NCBI GenBank assembly: GCA_002377855.1
Contig: DFQQ01000013.1
Coordinates: forward strand, 62,001-126,000
From: Acidovorax delafieldii
GTDB lineage: Bacteria; Pseudomonadota; Gammaproteobacteria; Burkholderiales; Burkholderiaceae_C
DNA: 64,000 nt
Direction of reading: 5' to 3'
Shown here: in pieces, positions 1 through 8,224 of the stretch
Position numbering within the stretch: position 1 is the first letter of the stretch
Layout: each line of letters opens with the position of its first letter
Made by a program: the position numbers and the translations under genes
Notes under the pieces: model-generated
What the model was told of the DNA's origin: nothing
What the model saw: the letters and a program-made list of their open reading frames with translations, nothing else
Databases searched by the model: none

Positions 1-1040
1 TCCAGACCCAACTGGGCGTGGATCTGGGCGAATTCCCGATCATGACGTACCAGGAAGCCGCGCACCGCTTTGGTTCTGACAAGCCCGACCTGCGCGTGAA
101 GCTTGAGTTCACCGAGCTCACCGACGTGATGAAGGATGTGGACTTCAAGGTGTTCTCTGGCGCGGCCAACATGAAGGGCGGCCGTGTGGTGGCGCTGCGC
201 GTGCCGGGCGGCTCGGTCGAGGGTGGCGGCATCAGCCGTGGTGAGATCGACGCCTACACCGAGTTCGTCAAGATCTACGGCGCCAAGGGGCTGGCCTACA
301 TTCGCGTCAATGAGCTGGCCAAGGGCCGCGATGGTCTGCAGTCGCCCATCGTCAAGAACATCCATGACGCCGCGCTGGCTGAAGTGCTCAAGCGCTCCGG
401 CGCGCAGGACGGCGATCTGCTTTTCTTTGGCGCTGACAAGGAAAAGGTAGTCAACGACGCGATTGGTGCGCTGCGCATCAAGATCGGCCACAGCGAGTTC
501 GGCAAGAAAAACGGCCTGTTCGAAAACCGCTGGGCGCCGCTGTGGGTGGTGGACTTCCCCATGTTTGAGCATGACGAGGAAGAGGACCGCTGGACGGCTG
601 TGCACCACCCCTTCACCAGCCCGAAGGACGGCCACGAGGACTTGATGGACACCGACCCAGGCAAGTGCCTGGCCAAGGCCTACGACATGGTGCTCAACGG
701 CTGGGAGCTGGGCGGTGGCTCGGTCCGTATCCACCGTGCCGACGTGCAAAGCAAGGTGTTCACCGCACTCAAGATCACGCCCGAAGACGCACAAGCCAAG
801 TTTGGCTACCTGCTGGACGCACTGCAGTACGGCGCACCCCCGCACGGTGGTTTGGCTTTTGGACTGGATCGGCTCATCACCCTGATGACGGGCGCGGAGT
901 CCATCCGTGACGTGATTGCCTTCCCCAAGACGCAGCGTGCCCAGGACCTGCTGACCCAGGCGCCTTCTCCAGTCGATGAGAAGCAGTTGCGTGAACTGCA
1001 CATTCGCTTGCGCAACCCGGACGCCATCAAGGCGAACTGA
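1..1040 (+). CDS. aspS: Aspartyl-tRNA synthetase, C-terminal part (5' end outside window)
   Basis: Class II aminoacyl-tRNA synthetase that charges tRNA-Asp (or tRNA-Asp/Asn) in the cytoplasm. The reading frame is open from the first bases of the window, so the N-terminal OB-fold anticodon domain is missing. Visible parts are the catalytic segment with MTYQEAAHRFGSDKPDLR, then the bacterial GAD insertion, then class II motif 3 in GLAFGLDRL near the C-terminus, followed by the usual AspRS tail (DVIAFPKTQRAQDLL). The stop is at 1038-1040 and a strong hairpin terminator follows. The family assignment is very secure. Whether the enzyme is discriminating or non-discriminating cannot be judged from this part. 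Confidence 0.97.
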   Translation, partial: QTQLGVDLGEFPIMTYQEAAHRFGSDKPDLRVKLEFTELTDVMKDVDFKVFSGAANMKGGRVVALRVPGGSVEGGGISRGEIDAYTEFVKIYGAKGLAYIRVNELAKGRDGLQSPIVKNIHDAALAEVLKRSGAQDGDLLFFGADKEKVVNDAIGALRIKIGHSEFGKKNGLFENRWAPLWVVDFPMFEHDEEEDRWTAVHHPFTSPKDGHEDLMDTDPGKCLAKAYDMVLNGWELGGGSVRIHRADVQSKVFTALKITPEDAQAKFGYLLDALQYGAPPHGGLAFGLDRLITLMTGAESIRDVIAFPKTQRAQDLLTQAPSPVDEKQLRELHIRLRNPDAIKAN

Positions 1041-1080
1041 TCCGGCCAAGCCCCCTGTTGCATGATGTAGCAGGATCCAA

Positions 1081-1112
1081 AGCGGCGCAGACCTCGGTCT
1101 GGGCCGCTTTTT
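1081..1112 (+). terminator. Rho-independent terminator after aspS
   Basis: AGCGGC (1081-1086) pairs with GCCGCT (1103-1108), and an inner GCAGACC/GGTCTGG stem extends it. A run of T follows directly. It lies 40 bp after the aspS stop and before the next start at 1148, so it most likely ends the aspS transcript. Confidence 0.85.
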
Positions 1113-1147
1113 CGTTGGGAAGCGCGCAGGGATTCAGGGAGTAAAAC

Positions 1148-1972
1148 ATGAAAAATTCAGTGACTTTTGTGCCAGCCACGTGGATCACTTCAGCGATGTT
1201 GGCGGCAGTGGTAGCCCTTGCAGGCTGTGGTGAAAAGAAGACCGAGTTGGGGGAAGGGGGCTCGGTGGTGTCGGGCTCTGCCGGCCCCGCTGGTGCGAAG
1301 GGGGCAGACAAATCGCTCACCCAGTGCGATGCGCCGGTTGCCACGCTGGCGTTGGCGGAAAACCCCCAGGGTTACACCGTCTCCAGCACCTACCGACTGC
1401 CTGCGTCTCCCGTGCCGTTGATCCGCCTCATTGCGCAGCAAAGCGGGTGTTTTCGGGTGGTAGACCGATCGGCGGGATTGCGTTCCACCGTTCAGGAGCA
1501 GGAGCTCAAGGATGCCGGCGTGCTGCGGCAGAAATCCACAGTGAGCAAGGGCAGGGGATACGAAGCCCAGTACACCTTGATCCCCAGCCTCACCTTCAGC
1601 GAGCAGGACGCTGGCCGCAGCATTGCTGGCGTGGTTGCCATGATTCCTGTGCTGCGAGACATTGCCGGGTTGATCGGGCTGGCGGAGCAAGTCAAGCTCA
1701 AGGAGGCGCAGACCGCGCTGCTGCTGACCGACAACGAGACCACCGAGCAGGTGGCCGCGGCCACCGGCTCGGCCCGCACTACCGACCTGGGTGCGGCTGG
1801 TGTGTTGTTTGGCCGGCTCGGCGGTGGCGCGGGCGCCGGATGGAGCAACACCAACGAAGGCAAAGTCATCGCCGCCGCATTTCTGGACTCCCACAACAAG
1901 TTGGTGGAGCAGGTGCGCATGCTGCAAGCCAAGGAGCTGCCCCCGCCTGTCGCGGTCAAGGCCCAACGCTGA
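1148..1972 (+). CDS. CsgG/HfaB-like lipoprotein
   Basis: A 274-residue protein with an N-terminal hydrophobic segment ending in a lipobox (LAGC, Cys about 27), so it is probably an outer-membrane lipoprotein. A small-residue linker rich in Gly/Ser/Ala follows. The middle part (LIAQQSGCFRVVDR, then YTLIPSLTF) resembles the CsgG family pattern in which short signature segments surround a secretion-pore or assembly domain. The C-terminus is glycine-rich and then helical. The ATG has a GGGAG-like ribosome site about 7 bases upstream. No curli genes are nearby, so the job is unknown; regulation of envelope assembly is one guess. CsgG-like is a moderate call. Confidence 0.6.
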   Translation: MKNSVTFVPATWITSAMLAAVVALAGCGEKKTELGEGGSVVSGSAGPAGAKGADKSLTQCDAPVATLALAENPQGYTVSSTYRLPASPVPLIRLIAQQSGCFRVVDRSAGLRSTVQEQELKDAGVLRQKSTVSKGRGYEAQYTLIPSLTFSEQDAGRSIAGVVAMIPVLRDIAGLIGLAEQVKLKEAQTALLLTDNETTEQVAAATGSARTTDLGAAGVLFGRLGGGAGAGWSNTNEGKVIAAAFLDSHNKLVEQVRMLQAKELPPPVAVKAQR

Positions 1973-2003
1973 AATGTGAGCGCTTGGCTGTCCCCTTTGT
2001 CCC

Positions 2004-2480
2004 ATGAGCAATCAACGTTTCAAGATACCGGAGTCGGTGTTGGTCGTGATCCATACACCCGCGCTGGAAGTGTTGTTGATCCAGCGTGCGGACACGGCCG
2101 ATGGCGTGGAGCATTGGCAGTCGGTCACCGGCAGCAAAGAGCGCTGGGACGAGCCCTGGGCAGTGACAGCCGCGCGCGAAGTCCAGGAAGAAACAGGGAT
2201 TGATGTGCAAGCGCCCGGCTGCCAACTCACCGATTGGCAGCTGGAAAACCACTACGACATCTGGCCGCAATGGCTGCACCGGTACGCGCCGGGCGTGCGG
2301 CGCAACCGTGAGAGGGTGTTCGGGCTGCGCGTTCCCGCAGGAGTGCCCGTGGTGCTCAACCCGCGTGAGCATGTGCGTTTTCAGTGGCAGCCCTGGTTGG
2401 ACGCCGCCGATCTGTGCTTTTCCGCCTCCAACGCTGAGGCGTGCCTGCTGTTGCCGCGTTTGTCTCCGCCGCTGGGGTAA
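2004..2480 (+). CDS. nudB: Dihydroneopterin triphosphate diphosphatase (Nudix)
   Basis: A 158-residue Nudix hydrolase. The Nudix box is complete: G (in GSKERWDEPW) followed by AAREVQEETGI, giving the GX5EX7REUXEEXGU pattern at about residues 42-64. The N-terminal PESVLVVIHTP and the WQSVTGS segment are typical of NudB, which removes pyrophosphate from dihydroneopterin triphosphate in folate synthesis. The length matches E. coli NudB (150). It lies near aspS, and folE, the first enzyme of the same pathway, lies about 4.3 kb downstream at 6827. A generic Nudix hydrolase is the alternative. Confidence 0.85.
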   Translation: MSNQRFKIPESVLVVIHTPALEVLLIQRADTADGVEHWQSVTGSKERWDEPWAVTAAREVQEETGIDVQAPGCQLTDWQLENHYDIWPQWLHRYAPGVRRNRERVFGLRVPAGVPVVLNPREHVRFQWQPWLDAADLCFSASNAEACLLLPRLSPPLG

Positions 2481-2777
2481 GGCGGCGTGGACCATCCGCG
2501 CGCGCCCACCTTGGAGCTGGATTATGGGCACACTGCGGTGACGTACCTGCGCCAAGCCATGCGTCTCGTTCAGAAGAATCCGGCCGGGATGCAAGCCCGC
2601 AGGGCATGTGCGCTCGCCAAGGCCGGCCGCTAGCTTCTCAGCCGTTGTCAGGCGCGAAAAGGTGTCTTCCCCAAGCATGGGGTTGAACACGTTGCTGCTT
2701 AGCCAACCTGTGTTTTCTCGCGGCTTCGAGAGCAATGAAAGCGCTGCAAGGTGGTGAGCTCTGAGGAGCTGCCCACC
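2481..2777. other. Intergenic stretch without a supported gene
   Basis: About 297 bp between nudB and the convergent response-regulator gene. Short open frames exist on both strands but none has a ribosome site or a recognisable product. No clear terminator hairpin with a T-tract was seen. Confidence 0.5.
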
Positions 2778-4580
2778 TCAGCCGGGACGTAACCTGAATT
2801 TATCGATCGGGTCCAGCGGCTCCGCATCGCCAACGCCGGTCATGGCCGCCGTGTCCGCAGACGGCTCCGGTACCAGGTCGGGGTCCAGGCTTTCAAGACG
2901 CGCGCGTCCCACCACGCCGTCATTGTCCGAAGGCAGCGTGCTGCGCGTGCGTATGACCACGCCGCCGGGGTGTCGCTCGCTGTCCTGCCCCAGGGTGGCG
3001 CGCGCGGGGGCTGTGCCGCACCTGGCCCGCAGCGCGTCGATTTGTTGTTGCAGGGATTCGCTTTCTTCCAGGCGCTCACGGTGGCGCAGCAACACCTGCT
3101 GGGACATGTCCACCAGTTTGGTATTCAAAGTTTCGCCGCCGTGGCGCAGCAGATTGCGCACGGCCCCGGCGGGGTCTCCCGACAGGCTGCGGGCCATGGC
3201 TTTTTCCGCCGTCTTGTTGATGTTTTGCAGGCATTCGCGAATGGACTCTGCGTACGGAGGGAAGAGGTTGCAGGCGTTGGCCATCAACTCGCAGAGCCCG
3301 CGGGTGTTGGCGTATCGCATGCCAATGGCCCGGACCCAGACGGCACCTTCGCTCAGGTCGATGGACGTGGTGGCCAGCACCGCGAGCAGGCTGCCCAGGT
3401 TGCACGCTGCTTCAAAGTCGAAACTGCTGGCCATGATCTCCTTGGCCATCTGCCTGACGGCTTCCACCGCCTGCGAAAACTGGCGTTGCTGGATCAGTTG
3501 CAGCGTGCGTGACACCTCCACAAAGCGCAGGATGCGTGGGCTGTTGGTGTTTTCGTGGCGCTCCAGCAGGCGCGCAAAGTCGGCCATGCAGCGCTCAATC
3601 CCCTTGCGGTCGTTGTCCGAAAAATATGCAAACGTGAGCAGCACCAGCGACTGGCAATCAAACAGTTTGGAGTCAAGCCCGAGGACGGCGGCACGCGACA
3701 GGACTCGGGTGGCCGTGGCACGCTCGCCCATGTAGTACGACATCATTCCCAGCTTTTGCAGGCGCACCACCGAGTCCGGCGTGAGTTCGCTGGCGATGCG
3801 GTACGTTTCGATGGCTTCTGCAAAGTGCCCAAGCTCGACCTGCGCGCGGCCGAGCACGTCGTAGGCGTCGGCAAACGAGGCGTCTTCCCCAATCAACCCT
3901 TGCAACGTAGTGATGGCGCGCGATGCCTGGCCAGACTCGATCTGCGCGCGCGCCACGCCCAGCTTGGCCCAGGGCAGGGCGCGCGCGGCGATCACGGCTT
4001 CGAACAGCGTGCGTGCCTGCGCATGGCGGCCCAGCCGAAGCAGCAGCTCCGTGCCAATGCGCGCCGCGTACAGCCAGTAGGGCTTGCGGGTCTCAAAACG
4101 CTCCACGCACAGGCTGGCGGCCATTTCAAAGTCCTCTTGTTCGATGGCGTCGAAGATGGGCTTGAGATGGATCTTGCGCAGGCGGGCCAGGCTCAGCCGC
4201 TCAAACAATGCACTGGGCGTGAATGGCTTGAGCAGGTAGCCGTCCAGCGCAGATTCGGCGGCTTCGGCCACGACGGCATACGAGGCCTCTGCCGTCACCA
4301 TGAAAAAGACTGTGGAAAACGGCAGCAATTGCGCGCGGCGCAAGTCGTCGAGCAGGGTCTGACCTGAGTGGTTGGATTCGGTGAAGTACTGCTCGCACAG
4401 CACATAGTCGAACACCGTATGTTCCAGCCGGTTGCGGGCATCGCGCACCCGGCTGCACTGAATGATCTTGGTCACCCCGTACTCTCGCAGCTGCGCCACC
4501 AGGATGCTGCGCGAGGTGGCGTTGCTGTCAATCACCAGCGCTAGGCTATCTTGGGAGTCCGGGTCTTTGCCTGTGGCCAT
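2778..4580 (-). CDS. Response regulator with TPR repeats and a Glu at the phosphorylation site
   Basis: A 600-residue protein with an N-terminal receiver domain (about residues 12-130) and a long helical C-terminal part made of TPR units (about 150-470; for example AYDVLGRAQVELGHFAEAIETYRIASELTP). In the receiver, the conserved Thr (FFMVTAE, T96) and Lys (LLKPF, K118) are present. The acceptor position in FDYVLCEQYF is Glu63, not Asp, and the acidic pair is reduced to D18-S19. It therefore probably does not take phosphate and may sit in a fixed state. No DNA-binding or enzymatic output domain is visible, so output is presumably by protein-protein contact. No histidine kinase lies next to it. 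Confidence 0.85.
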   Translation of the reverse strand: MATGKDPDSQDSLALVIDSNATSRSILVAQLREYGVTKIIQCSRVRDARNRLEHTVFDYVLCEQYFTESNHSGQTLLDDLRRAQLLPFSTVFFMVTAEASYAVVAEAAESALDGYLLKPFTPSALFERLSLARLRKIHLKPIFDAIEQEDFEMAASLCVERFETRKPYWLYAARIGTELLLRLGRHAQARTLFEAVIAARALPWAKLGVARAQIESGQASRAITTLQGLIGEDASFADAYDVLGRAQVELGHFAEAIETYRIASELTPDSVVRLQKLGMMSYYMGERATATRVLSRAAVLGLDSKLFDCQSLVLLTFAYFSDNDRKGIERCMADFARLLERHENTNSPRILRFVEVSRTLQLIQQRQFSQAVEAVRQMAKEIMASSFDFEAACNLGSLLAVLATTSIDLSEGAVWVRAIGMRYANTRGLCELMANACNLFPPYAESIRECLQNINKTAEKAMARSLSGDPAGAVRNLLRHGGETLNTKLVDMSQQVLLRHRERLEESESLQQQIDALRARCGTAPARATLGQDSERHPGGVVIRTRSTLPSDNDGVVGRARLESLDPDLVPEPSADTAAMTGVGDAEPLDPIDKFRLRPG

Positions 4581-4712
4581 CTACGGCTGCGGTGCCTTTT
4601 TTTAGGCACACGAATCATGGGTGAATTCACGCTAGTGTATGCCCACTCAGCACGTTCTGCGGATGCGGGAAAGCCCGTTGGTACGTGCCCCAGTTGCGAC
4701 ACAATCGGCAGC

Positions 4713-5450
4713 ATGGATCACACCGACATCTTGCGCGTAGCCACGTACAACATCCACAAGGGGGTGCAGGGCCTGGGCCCTGCGCGCAGGCTGGAAATCC
4801 ACAACCTGGGGCTTGCCGTGGAGCAACTGGATGCCGACCTGGTCTGCCTGCAGGAGGTGCGCAAGCTGCACCGGCGTGAGCAGGCGTATTTTCACCATTG
4901 GCCAGAACTTCCCCAGGCGGACTTTCTCGCGCCCGAGGGCTATGAAGCCGTGTACCGCACCAACGCCGTGACCAAGCATGGCGAACATGGCAATGCGCTG
5001 CTCACACGCTGGCCGGTGGTGCAGCACCAGCATGAAGACATTTCGGACCACCGTTTTGAGCAACGCGGGCTGCTGCATGTGCAAGTGCAGGTGCAGGGCC
5101 GCCTCGTGCATGCCATCGTGGTGCACCTGGGGTTGATTCCGGGCAGCCGCGTCAGGCAGGTGCAGCGTCTGCAGCAGTTCATCGAGCGCGAAGTTCCCCC
5201 CGGCGACCCCGTGGTGGTGGCGGGCGATTTCAACGACTGGGGGCCGCAGCTCAAGCGCATCCTGGCGGGCCACGGGTTGCTGGAGTTTGATGCGCCTCGG
5301 GCCTATACCTACCCGGCGCGCCTGCCCCTGGCCCAGCTGGACCACGTGTATGCGCGCGGCCTCACCCCCATGGGGCTGCATGTGCCGCGTGGGCGCATCT
5401 GGTGGCGCATGTCCGATCACCTCCCGCTGATTGCCGAGTTCCGGCTCTGA
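4713..5450 (+). CDS. Endonuclease/exonuclease/phosphatase (EEP) family protein
   Basis: A 245-residue metal-dependent phosphoesterase of the DNase I / exonuclease III fold. Family motifs are in order: TYNIHKG near the N-terminus, VCLQEVR with the metal-binding Glu, VVAGDFNDWG, and SDHLPLIAEF with the catalytic His at the C-terminus. The frame is open further upstream, but ATG 4713 begins right before the first family motif and is preferred over the 4551 start, which overlaps the divergent regulator gene. In many beta- and gammaproteobacteria this gene precedes clsB, as here, and its product (YbhP-like in E. coli) has no settled substrate. Confidence 0.85.
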   Translation: MDHTDILRVATYNIHKGVQGLGPARRLEIHNLGLAVEQLDADLVCLQEVRKLHRREQAYFHHWPELPQADFLAPEGYEAVYRTNAVTKHGEHGNALLTRWPVVQHQHEDISDHRFEQRGLLHVQVQVQGRLVHAIVVHLGLIPGSRVRQVQRLQQFIEREVPPGDPVVVAGDFNDWGPQLKRILAGHGLLEFDAPRAYTYPARLPLAQLDHVYARGLTPMGLHVPRGRIWWRMSDHLPLIAEFRL

Positions 5451-5487
5451 AGCGCGGCAGCAAATTTCACAGGCGCTTCGCACGGCC

Positions 5488-6711
5488 ATGACCTCCACGC
5501 CAGGGTTTGCGCGCGACCACGACGTGCGCCTGTACCAAGGGGCTCAGGAGCTTTTTCCGGCGCTGGTGGAGGCCATGGACGCCGCCCTGTCCGACATCCA
5601 GTTCGAGACCTACATCTTTGATTTCACCGGCGAGGGCAGCCGTGTGGGCGAAGCGCTGGTCCGTGCGGCGCAACGCGGCGTGCGCACCCATCTGGTGGTG
5701 GACGGCGTGGGCACGGGCCCCCTGCCAGCCCCTTGGGCTGAGCGCCTGAACACTGCCGGGGTGCAGTGGCGCATCTACTCACCGCTGGGCCGGCTGGGGC
5801 TGCTGTTGCCCAGCCGCTGGCGGCGCCTGCACCGCAAGCTGTGCGTGGTGGATGGGCGGGTGCTATTTTGCGGCGGCATCAACGTGCTGGACGACTTCCA
5901 CGACCCCAACCACGGCGCGCTGGACGCCCCTCGCTTCGACTTTGCCGTGCGTGCCACTGGCAGCCTGGTGGTGCAGGCCAGCGATGCCATGGAGCAGTTG
6001 TGGTGGCGCATGCAGGCCGTGCGTGACGTGCGCAAGCGCCGCCTGCCCGAAGCCCTGCAGGCACTGCGCGCCGCGAGCGCCCAGCACCATGCCGAGCAGC
6101 AAGTCCCTCAGCCGGGCGGTGCGCAGGTGCGCGCGGCGCTGGTGCTGCGCGACAACGTGCGCAACCGTACCCGCATTGAGAAAACCTACCTGCGGGCGAT
6201 TGGTGCTGCGCGGCACGAAGTCATCATCGCCAACGCTTACTTCATGCCGGGGCGCAAGCTGCGCAAGGCCCTGCTGATGGCGGCCCGACGCGGTGTGCGC
6301 GTTCGCCTGCTGCTGCAGGGGCGCTATGAGTACTTCATGCAATACCACGCAGCGCGCCCGGTCTACGGCTCCTTGCTGGAGGCCGGCGTGGAGATCCATG
6401 AGTACGCGCCCAGCTTTCTGCATGCCAAGGTGGCGGTGGTGGACGCCCTGGGCGACAGACCCTGGGCCACGGTGGGCTCTTCCAACCTCGATCCCCTGAG
6501 CCTGCTGCTGGCACGCGAGGCCAACGTGGTGGTGGAAGACGCCGCCTTCGCTCGCGACCTGCGCCTGCGTCTGGTGCATGCCATGCAGCACGCCGGCCAC
6601 CGCATGGACCCGGCCCGCTATGCCGGCCGCCCCTTGCGCCAGCGGGTGCTGGACAGGCTGGCTTTTGGGCTGATGCGGCTTGCCTTGTGGATCACAGGCA
6701 ACCGGTATTGA
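5488..6711 (+). CDS. clsB: Cardiolipin synthase, ClsB type
   Basis: A phospholipase D superfamily membrane-associated enzyme that joins phosphatidyl groups to make cardiolipin. Two HKD motifs are visible: HRKLCVVDGRVLFCGG in the first half and HAKVAVVDALG, followed by VGSSNLD, in the second half. From ATG 5488 it is 407 residues, close to E. coli ClsB (413). A TTG start at 5431 would overlap the EEP gene by 20 bp and is less likely. There is no N-terminal pair of transmembrane helices, which distinguishes it from ClsA. It is probably co-transcribed with the EEP gene, as in E. coli ybhP-clsB. Confidence 0.88.
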   Translation: MTSTPGFARDHDVRLYQGAQELFPALVEAMDAALSDIQFETYIFDFTGEGSRVGEALVRAAQRGVRTHLVVDGVGTGPLPAPWAERLNTAGVQWRIYSPLGRLGLLLPSRWRRLHRKLCVVDGRVLFCGGINVLDDFHDPNHGALDAPRFDFAVRATGSLVVQASDAMEQLWWRMQAVRDVRKRRLPEALQALRAASAQHHAEQQVPQPGGAQVRAALVLRDNVRNRTRIEKTYLRAIGAARHEVIIANAYFMPGRKLRKALLMAARRGVRVRLLLQGRYEYFMQYHAARPVYGSLLEAGVEIHEYAPSFLHAKVAVVDALGDRPWATVGSSNLDPLSLLLAREANVVVEDAAFARDLRLRLVHAMQHAGHRMDPARYAGRPLRQRVLDRLAFGLMRLALWITGNRY

Positions 6712-6722
6712 CGTCCGTGAAA

Positions 6723-6783
6723 ATGAGTTGCTATTGAATTGATAGCTGCAGGCGCTTGCTATTCAAGCGCTGGCGGCCTAAAA
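6723..6783 (+). repeat. Dispersed intergenic repeat family 1, copy 1
   Basis: A 60-bp element built on two nested dyads: GCTAT...ATAGC, then GCGCTT (6752-6757) pairing with AAGCGC (6765-6770), followed by a GGCC-type tail. Related copies are at 11076, 14371, 19772 and 26374 in this window. Confidence 0.75.
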
Positions 6784-6826
6784 CCCTCGCGCTACCTGCC
6801 CATCCGTTCGCTGTTACGATCTGTTC

Positions 6827-7555
6827 ATGTCCAGTCAACCCGCCGCCGTTATGACGACCACTTTGCCGGATGAAGAAGGCACCCCCGTTTCCGTGAAGAT
6901 CCGCGAGCGCGTCAACGCGGCCCGCAAACGCTTCAACGCCAACGACAACATTTCCGAGTTCATCGAGCCCGGCGAGCTGGAAAAGCTGCTGGACGAGGTG
7001 GAAGAGAAGATGCAAGGTGTACTCGACAGCATGGTGATCGACACCGCTGGCGACCACAACACCAACAACACCGCACGCCGAGTGGCCAAGATGTACCTCA
7101 ACGAGGTGTTCAAGGGCCGCTACGTACCGCAGCCCCCCATCACCGAATTCCCCAACGCCGAGCACCTCAACGAGCTGATGATCGTCGGCCCGCTCACCGT
7201 GCGCAGCGCCTGCAGCCACCACTTCTGCCCCGTGATCGGCAAGATCTGGATTGGCGTGATGCCCAACGAGCACACCAACGTGATCGGTCTGTCCAAATAC
7301 GCCCGCCTGGTGGACTGGATCATGGGCCGCCCGCAGATCCAGGAAGAAGCCGTGGTGCAACTGGCCGACCTCATCATGGAAAAGACCCAGCCCGATGGCC
7401 TGGCCATCGTGATGGAGGCCAGCCACTTCTGCATGTCCTGGCGCGGCGTGCGCGACAACGACAGCAAGATGATCAATTCGGTCATGCGCGGTGTGTTCCT
7501 CAAGGACAGCGCCCTGCGCCGCGAATTCCTCTCCCTCATCCCAGGAAAGAACTGA
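6827..7555 (+). CDS. folE: GTP cyclohydrolase I
   Basis: Converts GTP to dihydroneopterin triphosphate, the first step of folate and pterin synthesis. It is 242 residues with the family core from about residue 55. The zinc ligands match the E. coli pattern: CSHH (C129, H132) and HFCMSWRGV (C202). NTARRVAKMY and the GLSKYARLVDW segment are family hallmarks. Start ATG 6827; a second ATG lies nine codons in and cannot be excluded. The BLUF photoreceptor gene starts 2 bp after the folE stop, so the two are almost certainly one transcript. This is the standard zinc FolE1 type. Confidence 0.97.
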   Translation: MSSQPAAVMTTTLPDEEGTPVSVKIRERVNAARKRFNANDNISEFIEPGELEKLLDEVEEKMQGVLDSMVIDTAGDHNTNNTARRVAKMYLNEVFKGRYVPQPPITEFPNAEHLNELMIVGPLTVRSACSHHFCPVIGKIWIGVMPNEHTNVIGLSKYARLVDWIMGRPQIQEEAVVQLADLIMEKTQPDGLAIVMEASHFCMSWRGVRDNDSKMINSVMRGVFLKDSALRREFLSLIPGKN

Positions 7556-7557
7556 AC

Positions 7558-7980
7558 ATGTTGGTACGCCTGCTATACGCCAGCCGCGCGGTGGACACCT
7601 CGGCCGAGGCCATCGAAGCCATCCTTACGCAATCGCGCCAGCACAACCCGGGCTCCGGCATCACCGGGGTGCTGTGCTACGGCGGCGGCGTGTTCCTGCA
7701 AGCCATTGAAGGCGGCCGCTCGGCGGTGAGCGAGCTGTATGCCCACATCCAACGCGACGCGCGCCACAAGGACGTGGAGCTGCTGCACTACGAGGAAATT
7801 GCCGAACGGCGCTTTGGCGGCTGGACCATGGGGCAGGTCAACCTGAACAAGATCAACCATTCCATCTTGCTCAAATACTCTGAAAAGCCCGAACTGGACC
7901 CGTACTCGGTGTCGGGCAAGGTGTCGTTTGCATTGCTCGAAGAGTTGATGGCCACGGCCTCCATCATCGGAAGGGCATAA
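7558..7980 (+). CDS. BLUF-domain blue-light photoreceptor
   Basis: A 140-residue single-domain FAD-binding light sensor. The BLUF signature residues are present: Tyr7 (LLYAS), Asn30 (QHNPGSGITG), Gln48 (FLQAIEG) and the Trp89/Met91 region (RRFGGWTM) that rearranges on illumination. About 40 residues follow the sensor core, enough for the two C-terminal helices of the short BLUF class, and no effector domain is fused. The start lies 2 bp after folE, with GGAAAG inside the folE end as ribosome site. The partner protein is unknown. Co-transcription with folE suggests a link of light sensing to pterin or flavin metabolism, since both start from GTP (inference). Confidence 0.92.
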   Translation: MLVRLLYASRAVDTSAEAIEAILTQSRQHNPGSGITGVLCYGGGVFLQAIEGGRSAVSELYAHIQRDARHKDVELLHYEEIAERRFGGWTMGQVNLNKINHSILLKYSEKPELDPYSVSGKVSFALLEELMATASIIGRA

Positions 7981-7988
7981 GGATCATC

Positions 7989-8110
7989 CCCCTGAGGCGC
8001 TGCGCGCCTTTCCCCCGCTCTCGCACCGCTGCGCGGTGCGGGCAGGGGGACGCCACCGGTGCGGCGGGGCGGCCCTTGCACGGTGGCCGCCGGCTTGGGC
8101 CGCGCCAGTG
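7989..8110 (+). repeat. Dispersed intergenic repeat family 2, copy 1
   Basis: About 120 bp of GC-rich sequence starting CCCTGAGGCGC and ending GCGCCAGT. An inverted, diverged copy lies at 19886-20021. Shared blocks include CCCCCGCTCTCGCA and GCGGGCAGGGGGACGC. It follows the BLUF gene. Confidence 0.65.
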
Positions 8111-8169
8111 GCGTATGCCTTGAGCGGTATGCAGCCCTTCGATCGATAGATCCTTTCACGCCCCACCAA

Positions 8170-8198
8170 GCCGCAGCCACAGGCGCTGCGGCTTTTTG
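8170..8198 (+). terminator. Rho-independent terminator between the folE-BLUF unit and the EamA gene
   Basis: GCCGCAGC at 8170 pairs with GCTGCGGC at 8185-8192, followed by five T. It lies 26 bp before the next gene, so the EamA transporter must have a very short leader or use read-through. Confidence 0.75.
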
Positions 8199-8224
8199 CA
8201 TTCAAGCCTGCCCTTTTTTCACCC

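Noticed and set aside
3555..4367. Open frame of 270 codons on the plus strand
   Set aside because: Antisense to the receiver-TPR gene; no motif or ribosome site.
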